Part shown: positions 6,096 to 16,137 of the stretch, one piece after another
Layout: the number at the start of each line of letters is the position of its first letter
Position numbering within the stretch: the stretch's first letter is position 1
Source: Oscillospiraceae bacterium
GTDB lineage: Bacteria > Bacillota > Clostridia > Oscillospirales > CAG-272
Assembly (NCBI GenBank): GCA_015063585.1
Contig: SVTW01000016.1
Coordinates: forward strand, 1 to 37,144
Reading direction: 5' to 3'
Length of the DNA: 37,144 nt
Position numbers and translations under genes: made by a program
Notes under the pieces: generated by a model
What the model was told of the DNA's origin: nothing
Seen by the model: only the letters and a program-made list of their open reading frames with translations
Databases searched by the model: none

Positions 6096-8417
6096 TCAAC
6101 CGTCAATGTCGTTTTCTTTGGAGGAGCTTTCCTCGCTTGAACCGGTGCCCGTGCCGGAGGTGGTTTCCTCGGGGGTGGGCTGACCGAGCTTATTGAGAAC
6201 CGATTCGCTTGCCGTGTATTTTTCAGCAAGACCGTCCGCCCATTCCTTGAGCTGTTCGGTTACGTAGTTGGTCTTTGCGGTGCTTGCCCAAAGCTCTGCC
6301 TTTTCGGAGAAGACAGCAACGTATGCGCTTTTTCCGTCCTTTGCGGTAATCACAGCGGAGTCGTTTGCCTTACGGTCAGCGGAGAAGAGCCACTTGTGCA
6401 GTTCCTCGTCCAACGTTTTTACGGTATCCTCCTTGATCGCGGTGGAAACCTTTGCGTTGGTGGAGTCGAGTGCGGAGAGTGCGTTGAGCAGGTCGAGATC
6501 GGTCTTATCCTTAATGGTGTTGAGCGCGTCGTTTGCAAGCTTTGCAAAGTCGTCCTTGGAGAACTTAAGGTATCCACCCTTCACAACGACCTCGGTATCC
6601 AGGTAGAGAGGCGTGTTAAGAATGATATATGCGTTGTAGGTGTCAACCTTATCCTTGGTGACCTTGAAATACTTGGTGTCGAACTCTTTGCGTGCCGAGG
6701 TCATGCCCTGATCCTTCACGGTCTCGGACATCCAAGCCTCAAAGCTGTCCTTTTCGGGCTCGGAAACGTAGTTCTTGGTCTGCTCGGTGGGGTATACCTT
6801 GTTCAGCGATGCCGTCAGATCGTCGATGATCTGATAGTAGGTGTCACCAACGAAGGTAACGAAGGAAATGTCATACTTCTTATCGGTTACGTCGCTGACG
6901 TAGATCGTGTAGTAGGTGTTGCCGTCGTTTGCAATCAGCACCTTACCTGCCTTTACGCTCGAAGCGGTTGCCGCGGTGATAACCGCCTTGGGCAGCTTGG
7001 AGGTGGAGGTAGAGGAGGAGGTAACGTCCTTCTGCTCGGAAGCATTGTTTGCCTTGAGGATCTCAGCGATCTTTGCGTCCTTTGCTTCGAGCTCGGTCTT
7101 GAGTGCGTTTGCCTTGTCGGCTGCCTTCTTATAGGTTACGGTAGGATAGCTGGGGGTGTCCTTCTTGCTTTCGGTGATATACTTCAGGATATTTTCCTTG
7201 AAGTTCTCGTCGCCCTCAAAGGTCGTGCCCTCAACGTATTCATAGAACTTCAGGCGAACCGAAGCCTTCTCGGTGGAGCCTTCCTCGGACATGATCACGA
7301 TCAGATATACGCCGTTTTCAACAACGAATACGTTCTTTTCATACTGCTTGCGCGATTTGTTGAGCAACCAGGAGGAAAGCTCCTTGTTGTTTTTCACGAG
7401 TGCGTCTTCCGCCTTGATCTCCTTCACGGCATCCGCACCCAGCTCGTCGAGCTTTTCGGTGAGTTTCTTGCTCGTGTCGGTATCGGTCAGATCCTTGATG
7501 GAGGCGAGTACCTCATTTGTTTCTACAAGCGTGGTGAACTTGTTGAATGCGGTCTTATAGTTCTTATTCAGGTGGTTGTTCAGTACAAGTGCCTTGAACT
7601 CCTCAGCGGTGGTGCAGGCGATCAGCTCCTTTGCGAGGTCCTCGTTGTCTGCGGCAAAGGTGAGGTAATCAACCTTGTAGTAGTCGTCGGGGTTCTCATC
7701 GCGGAAGGTTGCGAGATCGCCGGGGGTAACCACCTTTTCGTATTCAACCTGCATAATGGAGGTATACTTGGTGTAGAGCGTTACCATTTCAAGCGCCTTG
7801 CGGATATCGCTCTCCTTCATACCGTTGCCCATGTTATCCTTGAGGAACGCCTTGAAGGATGTGTAACCGAAGTTCTGTTGCATGGATTTGAGCTCGGTGA
7901 TGGTTTTGTCGATCTCAGCCTGATCCTCGCTGTCAAGCTTTATGCCCTTGCGATCTGCCTCATCGCAAACCGCGATGTAGATCTTGAGCGTATCCAGAAC
8001 GTCATCCACGCAGTCGCGGAGCGTTTCCTGGATCGAAAGCTTTGCCAATGCCTGTGCAAAAGCGTCGGGGTAGGAGAAGGTGGATACAAGTCCGGTCTCG
8101 TCCTTCTGTCCGTAGTAGGAGCAGTAGTACCAATAGTAATACCACGTGGAGTATTGCTCCTGCCATGCAAGGTAGGTTGCCATAGGCTGGGTAACGTCAA
8201 ACTTACCGGTCTGGCTTTCAAAGATCACGCGGTTACGCTTGATAATACCGCTGTCGATCACAGCCGATGCAACGATACCCACCAAAATCACAATTGCAAG
8301 GGTCAGCGCAATTGCCGAGCCAAGCCATTTGGGGGCCTTTTTCTTTTCTTTGTACTTTTGGGGATTCTCCAACTTATCCTGAAAGTGGAGCTGTCTGTTT
8401 CTGCTTCCTTTTCCCAT
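6096..8417 (-). CDS. Membrane-anchored SurA/PrsA-like foldase (degenerate PPIase)
   Basis: The 773-residue protein has a basic N-terminus, one transmembrane anchor at about 32-54, and a very long Lys/Asp/Glu-rich extracytoplasmic part ending in a Ser/Thr/Gly/Glu tail. The region after the anchor resembles a SurA N-terminal/trigger-factor-like helical domain (SIQETLRDCVDDVLDTLK, then TYTKY-type helices). Two later segments share a pattern like the end of a parvulin domain: WLLNKSRKQYEKNVFVVENG and WLFSADRKANDSAVITAKDG, each followed by YxxVxxSE. No intact parvulin core is obvious, so isomerase activity is doubtful and a holdase or secretion chaperone role is more likely. The ATG at 8417 has AAAGGA upstream; the open frame extends further without a ribosome site. 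It follows the RNase J gene but has its own TATAAT-like -10 at 8482-8487 with no clear -35. Confidence 0.75.
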   Translation of the reverse strand: MGKGSRNRQLHFQDKLENPQKYKEKKKAPKWLGSAIALTLAIVILVGIVASAVIDSGIIKRNRVIFESQTGKFDVTQPMATYLAWQEQYSTWYYYWYYCSYYGQKDETGLVSTFSYPDAFAQALAKLSIQETLRDCVDDVLDTLKIYIAVCDEADRKGIKLDSEDQAEIDKTITELKSMQQNFGYTSFKAFLKDNMGNGMKESDIRKALEMVTLYTKYTSIMQVEYEKVVTPGDLATFRDENPDDYYKVDYLTFAADNEDLAKELIACTTAEEFKALVLNNHLNKNYKTAFNKFTTLVETNEVLASIKDLTDTDTSKKLTEKLDELGADAVKEIKAEDALVKNNKELSSWLLNKSRKQYEKNVFVVENGVYLIVIMSEEGSTEKASVRLKFYEYVEGTTFEGDENFKENILKYITESKKDTPSYPTVTYKKAADKANALKTELEAKDAKIAEILKANNASEQKDVTSSSTSTSKLPKAVITAATASSVKAGKVLIANDGNTYYTIYVSDVTDKKYDISFVTFVGDTYYQIIDDLTASLNKVYPTEQTKNYVSEPEKDSFEAWMSETVKDQGMTSARKEFDTKYFKVTKDKVDTYNAYIILNTPLYLDTEVVVKGGYLKFSKDDFAKLANDALNTIKDKTDLDLLNALSALDSTNAKVSTAIKEDTVKTLDEELHKWLFSADRKANDSAVITAKDGKSAYVAVFSEKAELWASTAKTNYVTEQLKEWADGLAEKYTASESVLNKLGQPTPEETTSGTGTGSSEESSSKENDIDG

Positions 8418-8568
8418 AGTCGGGGTGTCCTTTCTGTTTGAAAAAATAATAATTCCGCCGCATAGAGGCGGCACTCTTGATATTATATCTTTTTTGTGTG
8501 ACGCACTTGTGTCGCAAATATGAACAAATGCTAAACTTTGTGCGTTTTATACATCATTTATATAAAAC

Positions 8569-10260
8569 TTACACGTTCATGATAACGGGGAGGATCATTG
8601 GCTTTCTTTTGGTTTTCGCGTAGAGGTACCGTGTCAGATCGTCCTTGACGTATTTTTTGATCTGCATGCGATCCACGCGGTCGCCGCTCTCCAATGCGTC
8701 AAGCAGTGCCTCGTAGGCGATCTGCCGTGCTTCCTCCATCATATCCTCTGCTTCGCGGACGTACACGAAGCCGCGCGAGACGATATCGGGACCCGATACG
8801 ATCATGCGCTCCTCTGTGTCAACCGTTGCAACCACAACGATCAAACCGTCCTGCGCGAGGTGTCGGCGGTCACGCAACACAATATTGCCAACGTCTCCAA
8901 CGCCATAGCCGTCCACAAGGATCTTGCCTGCGGGAACGGTTCCTGCCCAACGTGCACCGGATGCGTCGATCTCCAGCACCTTTCCAATCTCGGACAGGAA
9001 GATGTTTGGCAGCGACATGCCCATATAGCAGGCGAGGTCTCGGTTGGCGATCAGATGGCGCGCCTCTCCGTGGATCGGCATAAAGTACTGCGGCTTGACG
9101 AGCGCATGCATCAGCTTCAGTTCCTCCTGACACGCATGCCCCGAAACGTGTACCTCCACAACCGCGTCGTGAAGCACTTCCACGTCGTTTCGGGAGAGCT
9201 CGTTGATAATGCGTCCCACCAGCTTTTCGTTTCCGGGGATCGCGCTTGCGGAGAGCACAACAAGGTCATTGGCGTCAAGCGATACCTGCGAGTGATCCGA
9301 GAACGCCATGCGGTAGAGCGCCGACATGGGCTCTCCCTGGCTTCCGGTGGTTACGAGCGTGAGCTCGCTCGGCTTAAAGCGCTTGATGTCGTTGATATCG
9401 ACCAATACGCCGCGCGGGACCTTCATATATCCCAGCTCGATGGCGGCATTTACAATGTTGATCATGCTGCGCCCCGTGATCGCAACCTTTCTGCCATGCC
9501 GCGCACTGGTGTCGATGATCTGCTGAACGCGGTGGACGTTAGAGGAGAAGGTGGCAATGATGATGCGCTTTTTGGGGTGTGTGGAGAAGATATACTCAAG
9601 CGACGAGCCAACCTTGCGCTCCGAGGGGGTATTGCCGGGACGCTCGGCGTTTGTGGACTCGCAGAGCAGCATCAGCACACCCTCGCGTCCGAGTTCTCCG
9701 AGTCGCACGATATCCATCATCTCTCCGTCGATGGGAGAGGTATCGAGCTTAAAGTCGCCCGTGTGGACAATGGTTCCGAGCGGTGTGCGGATCGCTAAAG
9801 CACATGCATCGGCGATCGAGTGGTTCACGTGAATAAATTCAACCTCCATCTCACCCACCTTTACGCGAGCACCCGCGTTGACGGCGCAGAGCTTGGGGGT
9901 GTGGGGCAGAATGTGCTCCTCCAGCTTGTTTTTGATGATCCCCAGTGTCAGAGGGGTACCGTAGATCGGCGGATTGAGCGAACGGAGCAGATAGGGGACC
10001 GCGCCGATGTGGTCCTCATGTCCGTGTGTCAGAAAAACACCGCGGATGCGATCCCGATTGGATTCAAGATAGGTGATATCGGGGATCACAAGATCGATTC
10101 CCGGCATATCGTCGTCGGGAAATCCCAAGCCGCAATCGACTACGATCATATCGTTCTCGTATTCGATCACCGTCATGTTCTTTCCGATCTCACCCAATCC
10201 ACCAAGCGGGATAATGCGGATCTTTCCTGTTGGTTTTCCTTTTTTCGGTTTTCTTGGCAT
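8569..10260 (-). CDS. rnj: Ribonuclease J
   Basis: The 563-residue protein has the RNase J layout: metallo-beta-lactamase core, beta-CASP domain and C-terminal domain. IRIIPLGGLGEIGKNM opens the core, LTHGHEDHIGA holds the catalytic metal motif HGHEDH at 79-84, VNHSIADACALAI and VHTGDFKLD follow, then FSSNVHRVQQI in the beta-CASP region and HVSGHACQEELKLMHALVKP near the third quarter. RNase J combines endonuclease and 5'-3' exonuclease activity in mRNA decay and rRNA maturation in the cytoplasm. The basic N-terminal PRKPKKGKPTG is common in clostridial members. The ATG at 10258-10260 is chosen over one seven codons upstream because AAAGGA lies seven bases before it. A strong promoter 258-286 bases upstream gives a long leader. 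Only one RNase J is in the window, so J1 versus J2 is not assigned. Confidence 0.96.
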   Translation of the reverse strand: MPRKPKKGKPTGKIRIIPLGGLGEIGKNMTVIEYENDMIVVDCGLGFPDDDMPGIDLVIPDITYLESNRDRIRGVFLTHGHEDHIGAVPYLLRSLNPPIYGTPLTLGIIKNKLEEHILPHTPKLCAVNAGARVKVGEMEVEFIHVNHSIADACALAIRTPLGTIVHTGDFKLDTSPIDGEMMDIVRLGELGREGVLMLLCESTNAERPGNTPSERKVGSSLEYIFSTHPKKRIIIATFSSNVHRVQQIIDTSARHGRKVAITGRSMINIVNAAIELGYMKVPRGVLVDINDIKRFKPSELTLVTTGSQGEPMSALYRMAFSDHSQVSLDANDLVVLSASAIPGNEKLVGRIINELSRNDVEVLHDAVVEVHVSGHACQEELKLMHALVKPQYFMPIHGEARHLIANRDLACYMGMSLPNIFLSEIGKVLEIDASGARWAGTVPAGKILVDGYGVGDVGNIVLRDRRHLAQDGLIVVVATVDTEERMIVSGPDIVSRGFVYVREAEDMMEEARQIAYEALLDALESGDRVDRMQIKKYVKDDLTRYLYAKTKRKPMILPVIMNV

Positions 10261-10511
10261 TCTGAAATCCTTTCTTTCCATACTGATGTAGAGCGGGTCC
10301 CGACCGATTCAAACACCGTTCGAAAACCGCCCCATTTTAAAGCTCTGCTCATTTTGGGCGCAAAAAAGGAAGCCCCGAAACAGGCAGAAACGAGCCCATC
10401 AAGACCGCCAACACGCACACGCAGCCAAGCCAAGCCCGTTATATGATATTCGTAAAGGCATGCTCTGCCGCCGCTCGTTGGGGCATACATGCAAAACGCT
10501 CTCATATCGCT
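10261..10511 (-). other. Long 5' leader of the RNase J gene
   Basis: The 319-base gene-free stretch 10261-10579 holds the RNase J promoter and about 250 bases of presumed untranslated leader. By eye the leader contains CGCCC...GGGCG self-complementarity near 10330-10378 and GC-rich repeats (GGCTTGGCTTGGC) but no riboswitch consensus that I recognise and no ORF with a ribosome site. The rest (10547-10579) follows the small membrane protein gene and shows nothing distinct. Confidence 0.55.
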
Positions 10512-10517
10512 TTTACT

Positions 10518-10546
10518 ATTATACTACGCTTTTGTCTTTTTGTCAA
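10518..10546 (-). promoter_or_regulatory. Promoter of the RNase J gene
   Basis: Minus strand TTGACA (10541-10546), 17 bp spacer, TATAAT (10518-10523): a consensus sigma-A promoter. The start of transcription would be near 10511, some 250 bases before the start codon. Confidence 0.9.
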
Positions 10547-10579
10547 GAGGAAAACGCACATACTTTCCCATTCTCCGCA

Positions 10580-10849
10580 TCAAAGCAGCAGGCAGGCAAA
10601 AAGCAACGCGATTCCGGCTCCCAAGATCCCGCCGCCGAAAAAAAGCAGGATCCCGCGCCAAAGGGAGTGTTTGCCGCGGCGTTTTTCGGGCTCACTTTGA
10701 CGCAAAATACGATTTGCCTCCAAAATCATGTCGCCTTGCGTCTTTCCGTTTGTGCGAACCTCTCTGCGCAGTACAAAATAGGCTTCGTCAAAATATCTGC
10801 TGTCTCCCGTGCGAATCACGATCATTTGTTTTTGCGCGCCCTTTAACAT
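10580..10849 (-). CDS. Small protein with C-terminal membrane segment
   Basis: This 89-residue protein has a soluble N-terminal part (MIVIRTGDSRYFDEAYFVLR, then REVRTNGKTQGDMILEANRI) and a C-terminal transmembrane helix (about 65-89, GGGILGAGIALLFACLLL). The frame runs on upstream into spmB, but the ATG at 10847-10849 has GGAGG nine bases before it. It starts 52 bases after spmB and is probably the third gene of the spmA-spmB transcript. The family is not recognised; a role in sporulation is only inferred from the operon. Confidence 0.78.
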   Translation of the reverse strand: MLKGAQKQMIVIRTGDSRYFDEAYFVLRREVRTNGKTQGDMILEANRILRQSEPEKRRGKHSLWRGILLFFGGGILGAGIALLFACLLL

Positions 10850-10901
10850 CTTCAAAGACCTCCGAAAATCTATCTTTGCGATAGTATTTGACGGCTTTTG
10901 T

Positions 10902-11426
10902 TCAAAACAAACGCGTTCTGCATAAAAAGCAGGAAAAAAAGATGCAAAAAAGCATGACGGCAAAGGCGACCGGGAAGGCATAGCGCGTGCGGCGGATCCC
11001 CACCGAGGAAAAATAGACGGTGATCACGTAAACCACGGTATCTGAGGTCGCAAGGATCACCGACGCGCAAAGCCCCGTGAAGCTGTCCGCCCCCACGGCA
11101 TCGAGCAACGCGCTGTATGCCGCTGTAGACGCGCTTCCCGAAAAGGGACGCGTGAGCAGCAGAGGAAGCAGGTCGGCAGGCAGTCCGATCGCGTTGGCGA
11201 TCGGGGAAAGCCAGACGCATAGCCGCGCAACGGCACCCGATGCCCCCAGCATTGAGATCGCTACCATTAGTCCAACCAGTGTGGGGAGGAGGCGGATCGC
11301 GGTTTGCAGTCCTTCGGTCGCGCCTTTTGTAAAGGCTTCAAAATAATTCCGTTTGCCAAAGAGCATTACGCATCCCACAAGTGCGGTAATGAGCGGCATG
11401 GAAAGGGCGGAAAGTGTTTCGATCAT
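10902..11426 (-). CDS. spmB: Spore maturation protein B
   Basis: The 174-residue integral membrane protein has the nucleoside-recognition (Gate) domain pattern of SpmB: GATEGLQTAIRLLPTLVGLM near 34-53, then LLLTRPFSGSASTAAYSALL near 89-108, then CASVILATSDTVVYVITVYF. About five hydrophobic segments are visible. In Bacillus subtilis SpmA and SpmB act in the forespore envelope and are needed for full spore core dehydration and heat resistance; the transported molecule, if any, is not settled. The start codon overlaps the spmA stop by four bases. Confidence 0.95.
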   Translation of the reverse strand: MIETLSALSMPLITALVGCVMLFGKRNYFEAFTKGATEGLQTAIRLLPTLVGLMVAISMLGASGAVARLCVWLSPIANAIGLPADLLPLLLTRPFSGSASTAAYSALLDAVGADSFTGLCASVILATSDTVVYVITVYFSSVGIRRTRYAFPVAFAVMLFCIFFSCFLCRTRLF

Positions 11427-12031
11427 AACCGCTGTCCCCGTCCGTTCTTCTTTTTGTCAGCAAGCCGCCCCAAAGCCACGGTCAGGAAAACCGCGAACAG
11501 CGTACAGAGCGCCGAGGTGATCCAAACGGGCAGCATAATGGAGTAGGGATCCGACGAGCCGGCGGCGCGCCGTAGGGCAAGGATATTGGCGGGGAGCAGG
11601 GTCAGGGGGGCGGTGTTGAGAACGGCAAGCGTGATCTGCTCGGAGGAGGCACGGGAGGGGTCGGGATTATGTCGCTGTAGCTTTTCCATTGCGCGGAGCG
11701 CGAGCGGTGTCGCGGCGTTGCCGATACCGAGGAGATTGGCGCTGATGTTCGCGCTGATCTCCTCAATGCCTTCTCCGGATGCCGCGGCTTTGGGAAAACA
11801 GAAGCGCAGGATCGGGCGAAGCAGGCGCGACAGACGGCGGATCACGCCTGCTTCGGTCAAAACGTTCATCATGCCGCACCAAAGGCACATCATGCCCGTA
11901 AGAGAAAGCAGGAGACGAACCGAGGCAGCGGCACCGTCGATCACGGCGTCCGCCATCGGAATGATATTTCCCTCAAATATACCAAAGCCGAGCGAGATCA
12001 GGCAGAGAATGCCGAATATTTTTCCAAGCAT
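11423..12031 (-). CDS. spmA: Spore maturation protein A
   Basis: The 202-residue membrane protein matches SpmA: GMMCLWCGMMNVLTEAGV near 50-67, and the Gate-domain stretch ISANLLGIGNAATPLALRAM near 103-122, followed by LNTAPLTLLPANILALR. The open frame extends 31 codons upstream, but the ATG at 12029-12031 has GGAGG seven bases before it. It is followed by overlapping spmB and a small membrane-protein gene. Upstream lies a TATAAT-like -10 without a clear sigma-A -35; in Bacillus the operon is sporulation-controlled, and I could not identify a sporulation sigma site with confidence. Confidence 0.95.
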   Translation of the reverse strand: MLGKIFGILCLISLGFGIFEGNIIPMADAVIDGAAASVRLLLSLTGMMCLWCGMMNVLTEAGVIRRLSRLLRPILRFCFPKAAASGEGIEEISANISANLLGIGNAATPLALRAMEKLQRHNPDPSRASSEQITLAVLNTAPLTLLPANILALRRAAGSSDPYSIMLPVWITSALCTLFAVFLTVALGRLADKKKNGRGQRL

Positions 12032-12117
12032 CGCAAAACCTCCTTTTTTTCGACCGCGAATGTCGTTTTGTGTCGGACGATTTCGCGTAATTATACAAAT
12101 TTTTCCATATAAAAACA

Positions 12118-12146
12118 TTGACAAAACAAAAAAGATGTATTATAAT
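12118..12146 (+). promoter_or_regulatory. Promoter of the AbrB-family gene
   Basis: TTGACA (12118-12123), 17 bp spacer, TATAAT (12141-12146): a consensus sigma-A promoter about 64 bases upstream of the start codon. AbrB-type proteins often repress their own promoter; an A/T-rich flank is present but no clear operator is. Confidence 0.9.
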
Positions 12147-12209
12147 ATGGATAGATTGGGATTCTTGCATCATTTTGTCAAATAAGAACATAATAAGGGG
12201 GAGAAAAAA

Positions 12210-12455
12210 ATGAAATCAACAGGAATGGTCAGAAGAATTGACGATCTCGGGCGAATCGTGTTGCCGGCGGAGATCAGACACAGCATGGATATTCAGCTTC
12301 GCGACACGCTGGAGATCTTTACCGATGAAGACCGCATTATTTTGCAGAAATACCATCCGGCATGTATCTTTTGTTCCAATGCGGACGACGTGGTGTTCTT
12401 TCAGGACCGCCGCATTTGCAAAACGTGTTTGGAGAAGATCAAAAGTGAATTTTAA
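12210..12455 (+). CDS. AbrB/SpoVT-family transcription regulator with Cys pairs
   Basis: The 81-residue protein starts with the swapped-hairpin DNA-binding domain of AbrB (MKSTGMVRRIDDLGRIVLPA, then EIRHSMDI and EIFTDEDRIILQKY, residues 1-48). The C-terminal half carries two Cys pairs, C52-x2-C55 and C70-x2-C73, that could bind one zinc ion. This AbrB-plus-Cys-pair form is frequent in Clostridia and acts as a transition-state regulator as a homodimer or tetramer. GGGGGAGA precedes the ATG. It is transcribed alone, divergent from spmA, and ends at a strong hairpin shared with the Cys-rich peptide gene. Confidence 0.92.
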   Translation: MKSTGMVRRIDDLGRIVLPAEIRHSMDIQLRDTLEIFTDEDRIILQKYHPACIFCSNADDVVFFQDRRICKTCLEKIKSEF

Positions 12456-12488
12456 GCCTCTGAAAGAGCATATGCTGACGGCATAAAA

Positions 12489-12529
12489 AACAGAACGGGG
12501 AGCGGCAAAAAGCCGCTCCCCGTTCTGTT
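12489..12529. terminator. Bidirectional terminator
   Basis: AACAGAACGGGGAGCGGC pairs perfectly with GCCGCTCCCCGTTCTGTT (18 bp) around AAAAA. It lies between two convergent genes and can serve both. Confidence 0.85.
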
Positions 12530-12546
12530 ACGGAATGGACTTGGGA

Positions 12547-12669
12547 TCAGTTGCAGCCGCAGCCGTAATGACCGGTGTTACCGCAGCCACAGCAGGAGAT
12601 CAGAATGATGGCAAGAATGATCAGCCAAACCCAGTTATCGTTGAAAAGATTGCAAAGGCAGTTGTTCAT
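12547..12669 (-). CDS. 40-residue Cys-rich membrane peptide
   Basis: The peptide reads MNNCLCNLFNDNWVWLI, continues as a hydrophobic helix (WLIILAIILISCC) and ends with a Cys/Gly tail (CGCGNTGHYGCGCN). AAGGAGG lies seven bases before the ATG; the longer upstream frame lacks a ribosome site. Similar short Trp/Ile/Cys/Gly peptides occur in spore-forming Firmicutes (YjcZ-like group and related), often sporulation-expressed, but the match here is by general composition only. No confident promoter was found. Confidence 0.75.
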   Translation of the reverse strand: MNNCLCNLFNDNWVWLIILAIILISCCGCGNTGHYGCGCN

Positions 12670-12794
12670 GGTTGTTCCTCCTTGAGAATTCGAGAATACG
12701 GCGGTCTTTTGCCGTCCTCTGTTATCAGAATATGAGGAAAAACCAAAAATGTTCCCACCTTTTGTCGAGAAAGATTTCCGATGCTCCGAGCCGC

Positions 12795-16000
<3,206 letters not shown>

Positions 16001-16070
16001 GAGTGGATACGGAATTATCATATTTTTGAGTAGAAAATTCCTATTTTTCAAAAAACGCGGCAGAGCAAAC

Positions 16071-16099
16071 TTGACAAAGCCGAGGGGAGGCGGTATAAT
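16071..16099 (+). promoter_or_regulatory. Promoter of recG
   Basis: TTGACA (16071-16076), 17 bp spacer, TATAAT (16094-16099): full consensus. Transcription would start near 16106, giving a leader of about 30 bases. Confidence 0.92.
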
Positions 16100-16137
16100 A
16101 AACATGAACATACGAACGCATGAAAGGGGGAGCAGGA

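Noticed and set aside
6396..8441. A 681-codon open frame antisense to the SurA-like gene
   Set aside because: Its Leu/Val/Gly/Cys-rich composition is the mirror of the Lys/Asp/Glu/Thr-rich gene on the other strand and it has no recognisable domain or start site.
12032..12117. A sporulation sigma promoter for spmA
   Set aside because: A TATAAT-like sequence is present but no convincing sigma-E, -F, -G or -K pair with proper spacing could be found by eye.
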